From the NCBI GenBank assembly GCA_029946045.1, contig JAQSDS010000453.1:1-11583 (forward strand): 11,583 nucleotides of DNA, read 5' to 3'. The stretch comes from Rhodoferax sp. (GTDB lineage: Bacteria; Pseudomonadota; Gammaproteobacteria; Burkholderiales; Burkholderiaceae_C). Below, piece by piece: positions 1 through 8,618 of this stretch (position 1 is the first letter of the stretch; every line of letters begins with the position of its first letter). The notes beneath the pieces are model-generated. The model was not told the origin of the DNA, did not search any database, and saw only the letters and a program-made list of their open reading frames with translations. The position numbers were made by a program, and so were the translations under genes.

Positions 1-6
1 GGTGAG
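1..6 (+). promoter_or_regulatory. Ribosome binding site deciding the metH start
   Basis: GGTGAG matches the 3' part of the AGGAGGTGA Shine-Dalgarno consensus and lies 4 nt before the ATG at 11. A GTG at position 2 is in frame with that ATG but forms part of this site. The ATG is therefore the better start. The window edge hides anything further upstream. Confidence 0.5.
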
Positions 7-10
7 TTGC

Positions 11-2761
11 ATGTCTGACGTCTTTGTCCCCCCCATGAAATTGTCCGGTCTGGAGCCGCTGACGATAGGTATTGCACCGTCTGCGCAGACGGCGACCTTC
101 GTCAACATCGGCGAGCGCACCAACGTCACTGGCTCCAAGGCGTTTGCCCGCATGATCCTGAACGGCGACTATGAACAGGCGCTGAGCGTGGCGCGCCAGC
201 AGGTCGAGAACGGCGCCCAGATCATCGACATCAACATGGACGAGGCCATGCTCGACAGCCAGGCCGCCATGGTGCGTTTTTTGAACCTGATTGCCTCCGA
301 GCCCGACATCTCACGCGTGCCGGTGATGATCGACTCAAGCAAATGGAGTGTGATCGAGGCCGGCCTGCGCTGCGTGCAGGGCAAGCCGGTAGTCAACTCC
401 ATCAGCATGAAGGAAGGCGTGGAAGCCTTCAAACAGCAAGCCAAACTGCTGCGCCGTTATGGCGCCGCCGCCGTGGTGATGGCGTTTGACGAACAAGGGC
501 AGGCCGACACCTACGCGCGCAAAATCCAGATCTGCGAACGCGCTTATCACATCCTGGTCGACGAGGTGGGTTTTCCAGCGGAAGACATCATCTTCGACCC
601 CAACATCTTCGCCATTGCCACCGGCATTGAAGAGCACAACAACTACGCCGTCGACTTCATCAACGCCACGCGCTGGATCAAGGAGCACCTGCCGGGTGCC
701 AAGGTCAGTGGCGGTGTCTCCAATGTGTCGTTCAGCTTCCGCGGCAATGACCCGGTGCGCGAGGCGATTCATACCGTATTTCTGTACCACGCGATTCAAG
801 CGGGGATGGACATGGGCATCGTCAACGCCGGCATGGTCGGCGTCTATGACGACCTGGAGCCGACCTTGCGCGAGCGCGTTGAAGACGTGGTGCTGAACCG
901 GCGCCCGGACGCCGGTGAACGCCTGGTCGAGATTGCCGAGGGGGCGAAAAGCGGCGCCAAGGACGAGTCGAAAAAACTCGAATGGCGCGGCACGCCTGAG
1001 CACCCGGTCACGGTCGAGCAGCGCCTGAGCCATGCCATGGTGCATGGCATCACCGACTTCATTGTGGCCGACACCGAAGAAGCCTACCAGGCCATTGTGG
1101 CCCGGGGCGGTCGCCCGCTGCACGTCATCGAAGGCCCGCTGATGGCCGGCATGAGCATCGTCGGTGATCTGTTTGGCCAGGGCAAGATGTTTTTGCCACA
1201 GGTGGTCAAGAGCGCGCGTGTCATGAAATCTGCCGTGGCGCACCTGATTCCGTACATTGAAGAAGAAAAATTGCGCGACGAAGCCGCCGGGCGCGACGTG
1301 CAGACCAAGGGCAAGATCATCATTGCCACCGTCAAGGGCGACGTGCATGACATTGGCAAGAACATCGTCACCGTGGTCTTGCAATGCAACAACTTTGACG
1401 TGGTCAACATGGGCGTGATGGTGCCGGCCCACGAGATCCTGGCGCGTGCCAAGGCCGAGGGTGCCGACATCATTGGCCTGTCAGGCCTGATCACGCCCAG
1501 CCTGGAAGAAATGCAGTACGTGGCCGCCGAAATGCAGAAAGACGATTACTTTCGCTTGCGCAAAATGCCGCTGCTGATCGGCGGCGCCACCACCAGCCGG
1601 GTCCACACCGCGGTCAAGATCTCGCCCCATTACGACGGCCCGGTGGTTTACGTGCCCGATGCCTCGCGCAGCGTGGGCGTGGCGCAAAGTTTGCTCGGTG
1701 AAGGCGCGCAGCTGTTCGTGAAAGAACTCGACACCGACTACGCACGCGTGCGCCAGCAGCACGCCAACAAGAAACAGACGCCGCTGTGGCCCCTGGCCAA
1801 AGCACGCGCCAACAAGACGCCCATCGACTGGACGGCCTACCAGCCGACCACGCCCAAATTCATCGGCAAACGCGTCTTCAAGAACTTTGACCTGGGTGAA
1901 CTGGCCAACTTCATCGACTGGGGCCCGTTCTTCCAGACCTGGGACCTGGCCGGTCCGTTTCCGGCGATTCTGGACGACGAAGTGGTGGGTGCCGAGGCCA
2001 AAAAGGTGTATGCCGACGGTCAGGCCATGCTGAAGAAAATTGTCGAAGGCCGCTGGCTCAGCGCCAATGCGGTGCTGGGTATTTACCCCGCCAACAGCGT
2101 CAATGACGACGACATCGCCTTGTACACCGACGAGAGCCGCAGCACGGTGGCCATGACCTGGTACGGTCTGCGCCAGCAAGCCGCCAAGGAAGAGATCGAC
2201 GGTGTCATGCGCCCGAGCCGCTGCCTGGCCGACTTTGTCGCACCCAAAACCGCCGCACCAGACTATGTCGGCGTCTTTGCGGTCACTGCAGGCATTGGCA
2301 GCGAGAAAAAAGAAGCCCAGTTTCTGGCGGCACACGACGACTACAGCGCCATCCTGTTCAAGTCCCTGGCCGACCGGCTGGCCGAAGCCTTTGCCGAATG
2401 CCTGCACAAAAAAGTGCGCACCGACTTGTGGGGCTACGCGCCCACCGAGGCGCTGGCGGCCACCGAGCTGATTGCCGAAAAATACCAGGGCATCCGCCCG
2501 GCGCCCGGCTACCCGGCCTGCCCCGACCACAGCGTGAAAAAAGACATGTTTGCCTTGCTGCAATGCGCCGACATCGGCATGACGCTGACCGAGAGCCTGG
2601 CCATGAACCCGGCGGCCAGCGTCAGCGGCTTCTATATTGGACACCCCGACAGCAGCTATTTCAATGTCGGGAAAATTGGCGATGACCAGCTCAAGGACCT
2701 GACGGCGCGGCGCAACATGCATGAGCGCGAGCTGCAGCGCCTGCTGGCGCCTAACTTGTAA
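11..2761 (+). CDS. metH: Methionine synthase, cobalamin-dependent, folate/B12/activation subunit of a split MetH
   Basis: This cytoplasmic enzyme part transfers the methyl group of 5-methyltetrahydrofolate through cobalamin to homocysteine, making methionine. Numbering from the ATG at 11 (916 aa), the pterin-binding domain is about residues 35-335 (it opens with [13 protein letters not shown]), the helical cobalamin cap about 335-427, the B12 Rossmann domain about 430-580, and the AdoMet-dependent reactivation domain about 585-916. The B12 motif DVHDIG is at 444-449, with His446 as the lower cobalt ligand. The AdoMet motif RPAPGYP is at 829-835. The N-terminal homocysteine/zinc module (roughly the first 310 residues of E. 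coli MetH, 1227 aa) is absent, and the protein begins just before the folate domain. In Comamonadaceae that module is usually a separate gene directly upstream, which here would lie outside the window. Family assignment is very sure; the exact start is less so. Confidence 0.96.
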   Translation: MSDVFVPPMKLSGLEPLTIGIAPSAQTATFVNIGERTNVTGSKAFARMILNGDYEQALSVARQQVENGAQIIDINMDEAMLDSQAAMVRFLNLIASEPDISRVPVMIDSSKWSVIEAGLRCVQGKPVVNSISMKEGVEAFKQQAKLLRRYGAAAVVMAFDEQGQADTYARKIQICERAYHILVDEVGFPAEDIIFDPNIFAIATGIEEHNNYAVDFINATRWIKEHLPGAKVSGGVSNVSFSFRGNDPVREAIHTVFLYHAIQAGMDMGIVNAGMVGVYDDLEPTLRERVEDVVLNRRPDAGERLVEIAEGAKSGAKDESKKLEWRGTPEHPVTVEQRLSHAMVHGITDFIVADTEEAYQAIVARGGRPLHVIEGPLMAGMSIVGDLFGQGKMFLPQVVKSARVMKSAVAHLIPYIEEEKLRDEAAGRDVQTKGKIIIATVKGDVHDIGKNIVTVVLQCNNFDVVNMGVMVPAHEILARAKAEGADIIGLSGLITPSLEEMQYVAAEMQKDDYFRLRKMPLLIGGATTSRVHTAVKISPHYDGPVVYVPDASRSVGVAQSLLGEGAQLFVKELDTDYARVRQQHANKKQTPLWPLAKARANKTPIDWTAYQPTTPKFIGKRVFKNFDLGELANFIDWGPFFQTWDLAGPFPAILDDEVVGAEAKKVYADGQAMLKKIVEGRWLSANAVLGIYPANSVNDDDIALYTDESRSTVAMTWYGLRQQAAKEEIDGVMRPSRCLADFVAPKTAAPDYVGVFAVTAGIGSEKKEAQFLAAHDDYSAILFKSLADRLAEAFAECLHKKVRTDLWGYAPTEALAATELIAEKYQGIRPAPGYPACPDHSVKKDMFALLQCADIGMTLTESLAMNPAASVSGFYIGHPDSSYFNVGKIGDDQLKDLTARRNMHERELQRLLAPNL

Positions 2762-2781
2762 AGCGGTCGCCGTCAAAAGCC

Positions 2782-3174
2782 ATGAACGCACAGCGCAATG
2801 TCCCACACAAAGCAGGCAGCAACAAGCTGCTGTGGGCCGGCGTGGCGGTGGTGACCACCATTGTTCTGCTCATGGGGGCGACGCTGATTCGCAGCCAGGC
2901 CACGCCCGAGGAGCCACGCCTGGTGGTCTTGCCCGCATTGGACGCGCCGCCGACCGATGCAAGGCCTGCGGTAGCCAGCGCGGCTACCGAACCGACCCCC
3001 TTAGCCACCCCGCTGCCGCCCACGCCTGCGGCGAACGATCCGCTCGTTGACAGCCAGAAGCCCCGAAGCGTTCCGCGGCGCACGTCCGAGCCCGCCGTGG
3101 CACGCGCTCCGCAGCGCGACATGTCCAAGCCGGACACTTCCGACAGCGACACAGCGCCCAACGTCAAGCGCTGA
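2782..3174 (+). CDS. Small single-pass membrane protein, Pro/Ala-rich tail, unknown function
   Basis: I do not recognise a named family. The 130-aa product has a short basic N-terminus, one hydrophobic segment at about residues 16-36, and then a disordered-looking Pro/Ala/Thr-rich tail with many charged residues at the end. This suggests an inner-membrane anchor with the tail in the periplasm, but topology is inference. It starts 20 bp after the metH stop on the same strand, with no clear Shine-Dalgarno, so co-transcription and reinitiation from metH are likely. Its last 11 bp overlap the 3' end of the convergent MFS gene. The composition (GC-rich, Ala/Pro) could partly arise by chance, so it is less certain than its neighbours. 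The membrane segment right after a basic N-terminus and the metH linkage argue that it is real. Confidence 0.6.
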   Translation: MNAQRNVPHKAGSNKLLWAGVAVVTTIVLLMGATLIRSQATPEEPRLVVLPALDAPPTDARPAVASAATEPTPLATPLPPTPAANDPLVDSQKPRSVPRRTSEPAVARAPQRDMSKPDTSDSDTAPNVKR

Positions 3175-4399
3175 GGTCAGACGACGGCGGCGCACCCAGG
3201 CGCAAACTCAGGCGCTGCGCGAGCATCAGTGCGCCCACGCCCAGCACACTCAAACCCAGCAGCAGCCACAAGCCGTGGCTGTAACCAGCCTGTGGCGACC
3301 ACAGCACACCCAGCAGCAGTGGTGCCGCCGCCCGTGCCAGCGCCAGCGGCACGCCCAAAGCGCCGTTCAGCGTGGCAACATGGTCACGGCTCACATAGTG
3401 TGCGATGGCCGTGCCCTTGACGATGGTGAGCATGCCATTGCCGAGCCCGTAGATCAGCACAAACAGGCCCACCGCCACCACTTGCCAGGGTACGAGAGCC
3501 GGGGCCATGAGCAGCACCAGCACGCCCAGCGGGATCAGCAACGGTACCAGCCGGTTCACCCGGTGCAGGTCGGCATGGTGCTCAAAGAAATACAGCAACA
3601 GGCGCCCGAGCACCTGCACCGCGCCGATGGCGGCGGGCAGCGCAATCACCCAGAACTCGGGCAAGCCGTTTTCACGCAGCAAACTCACCATGTGGGCCGG
3701 GATGGCCACCGTGACCGACATCATCGCCACCGTAAAAACACCCACCAACAGGAACGGCGCGCTGCGCAGCAACGGCTGCAAACCCGGCACAAGAGCATCC
3801 ACCACGTGGGACGCAGACCGCGCCGGCACGGGTGCCCCGGGCAAAGTGAGCCAATGCAGCGGCGCGCACAGCAGCAGGTGCAACAGCGCCAATAGCACCA
3901 GAGCCTCACGCCAGCCAAAAACATGCATGAGCCAGGCCGTGAGTGGCATAAACACGGTGCTGGCCAGCCCGCCCAGAAACGTCAGCGTGATGATGGCGCG
4001 GCGAAAGTCGTGCGGAAAACGGCGTGTCAGCAAGGCAAAGGCGGGCGCATACAAGACCGCAGCCATGGCCGCCCCCAACAGCAGCCAGACCGCGTACAAG
4101 CCCGCCAGGTTGCTCACCCTGCTGTGCAGCAGCAGGCCCAGTCCGGCCAGCAAGGAACCTGCTGTCATCACGAGGCGCTCATGGCCACGGTCGATCCAGC
4201 GGCCCACCGGGTAGGCCATCAAGCCTTCGGCCAACAAGCCCAGGCTGAACGCCAGCGAGACCTGCGCGCGGCTCAGACCCAAGTCGCGTTCCAGCGGCTC
4301 AATCAGCAGGGAAAACAGGTAAAAAACACTGCCCCAGCTGATGAGCTGCGCCAGCGACAGGCGCAATACAAAATAGGCATCAAAGCGCGTAGAAGACAT
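3164..4399 (-). CDS. MFS transporter
   Basis: This 411-aa inner-membrane protein has about twelve hydrophobic segments in the two six-helix halves typical of the major facilitator superfamily. The loop between helices 2 and 3 carries a motif A-like sequence, GRWIDRGHER, at residues 66-75. The central cytoplasmic loop is near residues 185-210. The substrate cannot be read from the sequence; the overall look is that of small secondary carriers for organic acids or drugs. Its ATG lies 12 bp after the comM stop on the same strand, without a strong Shine-Dalgarno, so it probably depends on comM transcription and perhaps translation. Its end overlaps the convergent small membrane protein gene by 11 bp. 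There is no T-rich terminator between the two. Confidence 0.88.
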   Translation of the reverse strand: MSSTRFDAYFVLRLSLAQLISWGSVFYLFSLLIEPLERDLGLSRAQVSLAFSLGLLAEGLMAYPVGRWIDRGHERLVMTAGSLLAGLGLLLHSRVSNLAGLYAVWLLLGAAMAAVLYAPAFALLTRRFPHDFRRAIITLTFLGGLASTVFMPLTAWLMHVFGWREALVLLALLHLLLCAPLHWLTLPGAPVPARSASHVVDALVPGLQPLLRSAPFLLVGVFTVAMMSVTVAIPAHMVSLLRENGLPEFWVIALPAAIGAVQVLGRLLLYFFEHHADLHRVNRLVPLLIPLGVLVLLMAPALVPWQVVAVGLFVLIYGLGNGMLTIVKGTAIAHYVSRDHVATLNGALGVPLALARAAAPLLLGVLWSPQAGYSHGLWLLLGLSVLGVGALMLAQRLSLRLGAPPSSDLSA

Positions 4400-4411
4400 G
4401 ATCGACGCCGG

Positions 4412-5947
4412 CTAGGACGTGCGCAAAGCCCGCCGGTACTGCATGGCCTCGGCCACATGCGTGACCTGGGTGCTGTGGGCGCCGGCTAGGTCGGCAATGG
4501 TGCGCGCCACCTTGAGGGCACGGTGCGTGCTGCGCGCGGACCAGCCCAGGCGGGTGGCCGCCACGTTGAGAAATTTGGCAGCTGCGTCGTCGAGCAGCAA
4601 ATGCCGCTCCATAGCCTGCCCCTGCAAAGCCTGGTTGGCCACGCCCTGGCGCGCCACCGAGCGCGCGCGTGCCGCGGTGCAGCGCGCGCGGATGTCGGCA
4701 CTTGACTCGCCGGCGGGCGCCTGCAGCAGGTCAGTGCTGGCAACAGCGGGTACGTCCACGTGCAAGTCAATGCGGTCAATCAGCGGGCCACTGAGCTTGG
4801 CCTGGTAACGCGCCACCTGGTCGGGGGTGCAGCGGCAGCTCTTTTGTGTCGAGCCCAGGTAGCCACAGGGACAGGGGTTCATGGCTGCAATCAACTGGAA
4901 CTGGGCCGGAAAATCGGCCCGCCGCGCGGCCCGGGAAATGGTGATGCGCCCGGTCTCCAACGGCTCACGCAGGGCTTCCAGCGCGGCCCGGGAAAACTCC
5001 GGAAATTCGTCAAGAAACAACACGCCATGGTGCGCCAGCGAAATCTCGCCCGGGCGCGGCGGCGAACCCCCGCCCACCAACGCCACGGCACTGGCGGTGT
5101 GGTGCGGATGGCAGGTGGGCCGCTGCGCCCATTGCGCCAGCACGAAACGCCCACCCAGGCTGGCAATGGCGGCGCTTTGCAGCGCCTCGTCGGTGCTCAT
5201 GGGCGGCAACAGGCCGGCAAAACGCTGCGCCAGCATCGACTTGCCCGAACCCGGCGGCCCGGTCAGCAACAGGCTGTGGCCACCGGCGGCGGCAATCTCG
5301 AGCGCCCGTTTGGCCCCCAGTTGGCCCTTGACATCGGCCATGTCCAGGTACTGCGCCTCTTGTATATGTACGGCAGCGCTAACCCGGCTCCAGCCGCTGG
5401 CAGGCTCAAGCGCCGGGGCATCCGCGGCCTGCGGCAGAAAATGCTGGACTACATCGAGCAAATGCTGCGCCCGGTAGACCTGCGCGTCAGGCACCAGCGC
5501 GGCTTCTTCGGCGCTACCCGGCGGCAACACCAGCCGCGTAACAACATGGCCGGCGTGTAATGCCAGGCTCATGGCCAGCGCACCACGCACCGCGCGCAAT
5601 TCGCCAGACAGCGACAGTTCACCAGCAAACTCATAACCCGCCAGCTTGCTGGCATCGATCTGACCGCTGGCCGCCAAAATGCCCAGCGCAATCGGCAAAT
5701 CAAAACGGCCGGAGTCCTTGGGCAGGTCGGCGGGTGCCAGATTGACCGTGATCTTTTTGTTACCTGGAAATTCGAGCCCCGAGTTTTGCAGCGCTGAACG
5801 CACCCGTTCACGTGCTTCCTTGACTTCAACGTCGGCCAAACCCACCAGCGTGAAGCTGGGCAAGCCATTGGCCAAGTGCACCTCGACCGTGACGGACGCG
5901 GCTTCCAGCCCCAGCAAGGCCCGGCTTTGCACCAAAGACAAACTCAT
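4412..5947 (-). CDS. comM: ComM/YifB family Mg-chelatase-like AAA+ ATPase
   Basis: ComM is a hexameric AAA+ helicase that drives branch migration during natural transformation in Gram-negative bacteria. YifB is the same protein in species where no role is known. The 511-aa product is full length. It has an N-terminal Lon-protease-like (ChlI) domain at about residues 20-145, then the Mg-chelatase AAA+ core with Walker A GPPGSGKS at 230-237 and Walker B VLFLDE at 309-314. Four cysteines at 359, 361, 371 and 373 (NPCPCGY and CRC) form the zinc-finger-like insert usual for this family. A C-terminal helical domain covers about 415-511. The ATG is preceded by GAGG at a 9-nt spacing. It is transcribed away from glnK, and its start is 50 bp from the NtrC-type palindrome. 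It probably forms an operon with the MFS gene. Confidence 0.95.
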   Translation of the reverse strand: MSLSLVQSRALLGLEAASVTVEVHLANGLPSFTLVGLADVEVKEARERVRSALQNSGLEFPGNKKITVNLAPADLPKDSGRFDLPIALGILAASGQIDASKLAGYEFAGELSLSGELRAVRGALAMSLALHAGHVVTRLVLPPGSAEEAALVPDAQVYRAQHLLDVVQHFLPQAADAPALEPASGWSRVSAAVHIQEAQYLDMADVKGQLGAKRALEIAAAGGHSLLLTGPPGSGKSMLAQRFAGLLPPMSTDEALQSAAIASLGGRFVLAQWAQRPTCHPHHTASAVALVGGGSPPRPGEISLAHHGVLFLDEFPEFSRAALEALREPLETGRITISRAARRADFPAQFQLIAAMNPCPCGYLGSTQKSCRCTPDQVARYQAKLSGPLIDRIDLHVDVPAVASTDLLQAPAGESSADIRARCTAARARSVARQGVANQALQGQAMERHLLLDDAAAKFLNVAATRLGWSARSTHRALKVARTIADLAGAHSTQVTHVAEAMQYRRALRTS

Positions 5948-5997
5948 GGAATGACCTCGCTTTTAAAAGTGCGTTTCTCTGCGCACGATGGGCAGTT

Positions 5998-6016
5998 TTG
6001 CACCGTTTTGGTGCAA
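5998..6016. promoter_or_regulatory. NtrC (NR-I) binding site, perfect palindrome
   Basis: TTGCACC-GTTTT-GGTGCAA is a perfect 7+7 bp inverted repeat with a 5-bp spacer. It matches the known NtrC consensus (TGCACC-N5-GGTGCA) in every position of both arms. Its centre (about 6007) is about 116 bp upstream of the start site expected from the sigma-54 element at 6097, a usual enhancer distance. A T7 tract follows at 6021-6027 and may help DNA bending. The site is also 50 bp upstream of comM on the other strand. Confidence 0.85.
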
Positions 6017-6096
6017 GCTGTTTTTTTATACAGATATCTTAGCGCAAAGCGTCGCTCGCATGGCAGCCCACCTGATTTGCTGGCTTCAAATAACTC

Positions 6097-6112
6097 TGGC
6101 ACGAACTCTGCT
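6097..6112 (+). promoter_or_regulatory. Sigma-54 (RpoN) promoter of glnK-amtB
   Basis: TGGCACG-AACT-CTGCT matches the -24/-12 consensus TGGCACG-N4-TTGCT with a single mismatch (C for T at 6108). The GG and GC dinucleotides have the required spacing. Transcription should start near 6123, giving a leader of about 77 nt before glnK. Together with the upstream NtrC palindrome this predicts induction under nitrogen limitation. Confidence 0.85.
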
Positions 6113-6146
6113 TAATAAGCCTGTCCATTTAACCGTTGGAGGGCTT

Positions 6147-6538
<392 letters not shown>

Positions 6539-6566
6539 CTATTAAACCAGACATGAGATCACCAAC

Positions 6567-8105
6567 ATGAAAAAACTACTTGCCTCCCTGACCTTGGGTT
6601 TGAGTCTGCTGATTGGCGGCGTTGCCATGGCACAAACCCCTGCAGCACCCGCCGCTTCAGAAGTCGCCCCCGTGGCGGCCATGGCCGAGGCCAAGCCGGC
6701 TGAAGCCCCCGCTTCCGCACCCGCCGTTGCGCCTGCCGCACCGGCCGTCGCAGCCGCCGCACCAGCCCCGGTACCCAACAAGGGCGACACCGCCTGGATG
6801 ATGGTTTCCACCCTGTTGGTCATTTTGATGACCGTCCCAGGCCTGGCACTGTTCTACGGTGGCCTGGTCCGTTCCAAAAACATGTTGTCGGTGCTGATGC
6901 AGGTCATGGTCACGTTCTCGCTGATCGTGGTGCTGTGGTTCATCTACGGCTACAGCCTGGCATTTACCGAGGGCAACGCATTCTTTGGCGGCTTTGACCG
7001 GCTGTTCATGGCCGGGGTCTGGGACAACGCTGCGGGCACCTTTGCCAATGGCGCCACCTTCAGCAAGGGCGTGGTCATTCCCGAGATCGTGTTTGCCGCT
7101 TTCCAGGCGACCTTTGCCGGCATCACCGGCGCCCTGATCGTCGGCGCCTTTGCCGAGCGCATGAAGTTTTCAGCCGTGCTGATGTTCATGGTGCTGTGGT
7201 TCACTTTCAGCTACGCCCCGATTGCCCACATGGTGTGGTTCTGGATGGGCCCTGACGCTTACACCGCCGCCGACCTGGTTGATGGCCTCAACGCCAAGGC
7301 CGGTTACTTATGGCAGTCCGGCGCGCTCGACTTTGCCGGCGGCACCGTGGTGCACATCAACGCCGCTGTGGCGGGCCTGGTCGGCGCCTACATGGTTGGC
7401 AAGCGTATCGGCTACGGCAAGGAATCGATGGCCCCGCACAACCTGACCCTGACCATGGTGGGCGCATCGCTGCTGTGGGTGGGCTGGTTTGGCTTCAATG
7501 CCGGTTCTGCGCTGGAAGCCAACGGCTTTGCCGCCCTGGCCTTCATCAACACCTTTGGCGCCACCGCAGCGGCTGTGCTGGCCTGGTGCATCGGCGAGTC
7601 GCTGATGCGTGGCAAGGCTTCCATGCTGGGTGCAGCATCCGGTTGCGTGGCGGGCCTGGTGGCCATCACACCGGCCGCTGGTAACGTCGGCATCGGCGGT
7701 GCGCTGATCATCGGTTTCCTGTCTGGTTTTGCCGGTCTGTGGGGCGTGAACGGCCTGAAGAAGTTGCTCGGTGCGGACGACTCGCTTGACGTGTTTGGTG
7801 TGCACGGTGTCTGCGGCATCTTGGGTGCCATCCTGACCGGCGTCTTCAACAGCCCGGCATTGGGCGGCCCCGGCTATGTGGCCGATTGGGTTACCGCTTC
7901 CATGGTGACTGCCGACAACTTCTCCATTGCTTCGCAAGTCTGGATTCAAACCAAGGCGGTGTTGACCACCGTGATCTGGTCTGGTGTGGTGTCGTTCGTT
8001 GCCTTCAAGATCGTTGACCTGACGATTGGTCTGCGCGTCTCTGAAGAACATGAGCGCGAAGGTCTGGACGTGACGTCGCACGGCGAGACGGCTTACAGCC
8101 GCTAA
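6567..8105 (+). CDS. amtB: Ammonium transporter AmtB with long Ala/Pro-rich N-terminal extension
   Basis: This trimeric inner-membrane channel for ammonium/ammonia is controlled by GlnK. The 512-aa precursor has a signal peptide at residues 1-22 (cleavage likely after AMA), a low-complexity Ala/Pro/Glu linker at 23-71, then the 11-helix Amt core from about residue 75. The key residues are present: Asp255 and His263 (GALDFAGGTVVHINA) and His413 (FGVHGVCG). Their spacings of 8 and 150 residues equal those of Asp160, His168 and His318 in E. coli AmtB. The C-terminal tail (EEHEREGLDVTSHGETAY) is the conserved GlnK-binding region. E. coli AmtB (428 aa precursor) has almost no linker, so the extra length here lies mainly in the N-terminal segment. 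The gene lies 28 bp after glnK with only a weak ribosome site and ends in a strong terminator. Confidence 0.97.
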   Translation: MKKLLASLTLGLSLLIGGVAMAQTPAAPAASEVAPVAAMAEAKPAEAPASAPAVAPAAPAVAAAAPAPVPNKGDTAWMMVSTLLVILMTVPGLALFYGGLVRSKNMLSVLMQVMVTFSLIVVLWFIYGYSLAFTEGNAFFGGFDRLFMAGVWDNAAGTFANGATFSKGVVIPEIVFAAFQATFAGITGALIVGAFAERMKFSAVLMFMVLWFTFSYAPIAHMVWFWMGPDAYTAADLVDGLNAKAGYLWQSGALDFAGGTVVHINAAVAGLVGAYMVGKRIGYGKESMAPHNLTLTMVGASLLWVGWFGFNAGSALEANGFAALAFINTFGATAAAVLAWCIGESLMRGKASMLGAASGCVAGLVAITPAAGNVGIGGALIIGFLSGFAGLWGVNGLKKLLGADDSLDVFGVHGVCGILGAILTGVFNSPALGGPGYVADWVTASMVTADNFSIASQVWIQTKAVLTTVIWSGVVSFVAFKIVDLTIGLRVSEEHEREGLDVTSHGETAYSR

Positions 8106-8129
8106 TCCATCTTCCCTCGTGGGATGAAA

Positions 8130-8162
8130 CCCACCGCGGCTTCGGCTGCGGTGGGTTTTTTT
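8130..8162 (+). terminator. Rho-independent terminator of glnK-amtB
   Basis: An 11-bp stem (8130-8140 with 8145-8155, one G-U pair) closes on a TTCG loop inside a CTTCGG motif, an exceptionally stable tetraloop. Seven T residues follow. It begins 25 bp after the amtB stop. Three A residues before the stem give only a weak signal in the other direction, so it is mainly one-way. Confidence 0.93.
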
Positions 8163-8231
8163 ATTTTCGCAAGGCTTGGCGGTAGGCTTGATGGCTTAGT
8201 CACTTGTCCTTGAATATTCATTTTCCAGGAT

Positions 8232-8258
8232 GATCAAGCCGATCAAGCCGATCAGGCA
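8232..8258. repeat. Short tandem repeat, 9-bp unit, about three copies
   Basis: GATCAAGCC occurs at 8232-8240 and 8241-8249, followed by a degenerate copy GATCAGGCA at 8250-8258. The third copy contains the stop codon of the minus-strand XRE gene (8252-8254). The repeat therefore lies at and just past the end of that gene. Confidence 0.75.
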
Positions 8259-8512
8259 GTCTGGCTGTCGTCAGGCGTTACTTGCAGCAATTGATCCAGG
8301 GCCTGACCAGGCCTCAATTCACAAGCCGCATACCAGTCAACAAGCGTCATCACATCCACGTAGCTTTCGCCGCGCTCAATTTTGGATACGTAGGACTGCC
8401 CAACCCCGAGTTTCTCAGCCATTTGCACCTGCGTTAACCCAGCAGTTTTGCGCGCGAGCTCCATAGCGCGGCGCAGGGCTTGGTAACGGGGGTGGTAAAT
8501 GGAGGTAGGCAC
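8252..8512 (-). CDS. Small XRE-family (Cro/C1-type) helix-turn-helix regulator
   Basis: This 86-aa DNA-binding protein is essentially one HTH_3 domain. Residues 26-37 (LTQVQMAEKLGV) form the first helix-turn part, and GQSYVSKIERGE at 38-49 is the recognition helix with its usual ending. About 20 N-terminal residues and a short acidic tail flank the domain. The start is a GTG. An in-frame TAG lies five codons upstream with no better start between them, and the nearby ATG at 8515-8517 is out of frame. No strong ribosome site precedes it. No toxin-like gene is adjacent, so it is probably not an antitoxin. It is divergent from the lipoprotein gene and shares with it a short region holding a perfect palindrome, the obvious candidate operator. 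It likely controls itself and perhaps the lipoprotein. Confidence 0.85.
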   Translation of the reverse strand: MPTSIYHPRYQALRRAMELARKTAGLTQVQMAEKLGVGQSYVSKIERGESYVDVMTLVDWYAACELRPGQALDQLLQVTPDDSQTA

Positions 8513-8538
8513 GGCATGGATGCTCTACCCTGATTTGG

Positions 8539-8559
8539 AATAGTCTATTTAAGACTATT
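8539..8559. promoter_or_regulatory. Perfect 8+8 bp inverted repeat, candidate operator of the XRE regulator
   Basis: AATAGTCT (8539-8546) and AGACTATT (8552-8559) are exact inverted copies around a 5-bp ATTTA spacer. It sits between the divergent XRE and lipoprotein genes in an AT-rich stretch where both promoters should be. There is no T-tract, so it is not a terminator. The centre-to-centre size suits a dimeric Cro/C1-type regulator. I could not fix -35 and -10 boxes with confidence; TTGGAA (8535) and TATTTA (8556) are a weak plus-strand pair with a short 15-bp spacer. Confidence 0.6.
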
Positions 8560-8618
8560 TAGGAGTAAGATTTATGCCACCTCGGCATGTCGCCGGGGAT
8601 CCACAGGGAGAATTACAA

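Noticed and set aside
335..2806. Long open frames on the minus strand opposite metH (365 and 441 codons)
   Set aside because: They arise from the codon bias of a GC-rich gene on the other strand. Their proteins are His/Val/Asp-rich with no domain pattern, while the plus frame is an unmistakable MetH.
3047..5560. Plus-strand open frames opposite the MFS and comM genes (for example 3047-3895 and 4760-5560)
   Set aside because: They are Gln/His/Arg-rich shadow frames without motifs. The minus strand carries complete proteins with recognisable motifs over the same span.
5969..5986. GTGCG...CGCAC inverted repeat as a second NtrC site
   Set aside because: The arms are in the opposite order to the NtrC consensus (GCAC then GTGC), and the alternative alignment around 5979-5994 matches only poorly. 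At most it is a weak auxiliary site.
6061..6080. TGGCAG...TTTGC as another sigma-54 promoter
   Set aside because: The distance between the two boxes is about 5 bp too long; sigma-54 needs strict -24/-12 spacing.
8252..8512. XRE protein as the antitoxin of a toxin-antitoxin pair
   Set aside because: No toxin-like gene is next to it on the same strand. The neighbours are amtB (convergent) and a lipoprotein (divergent).
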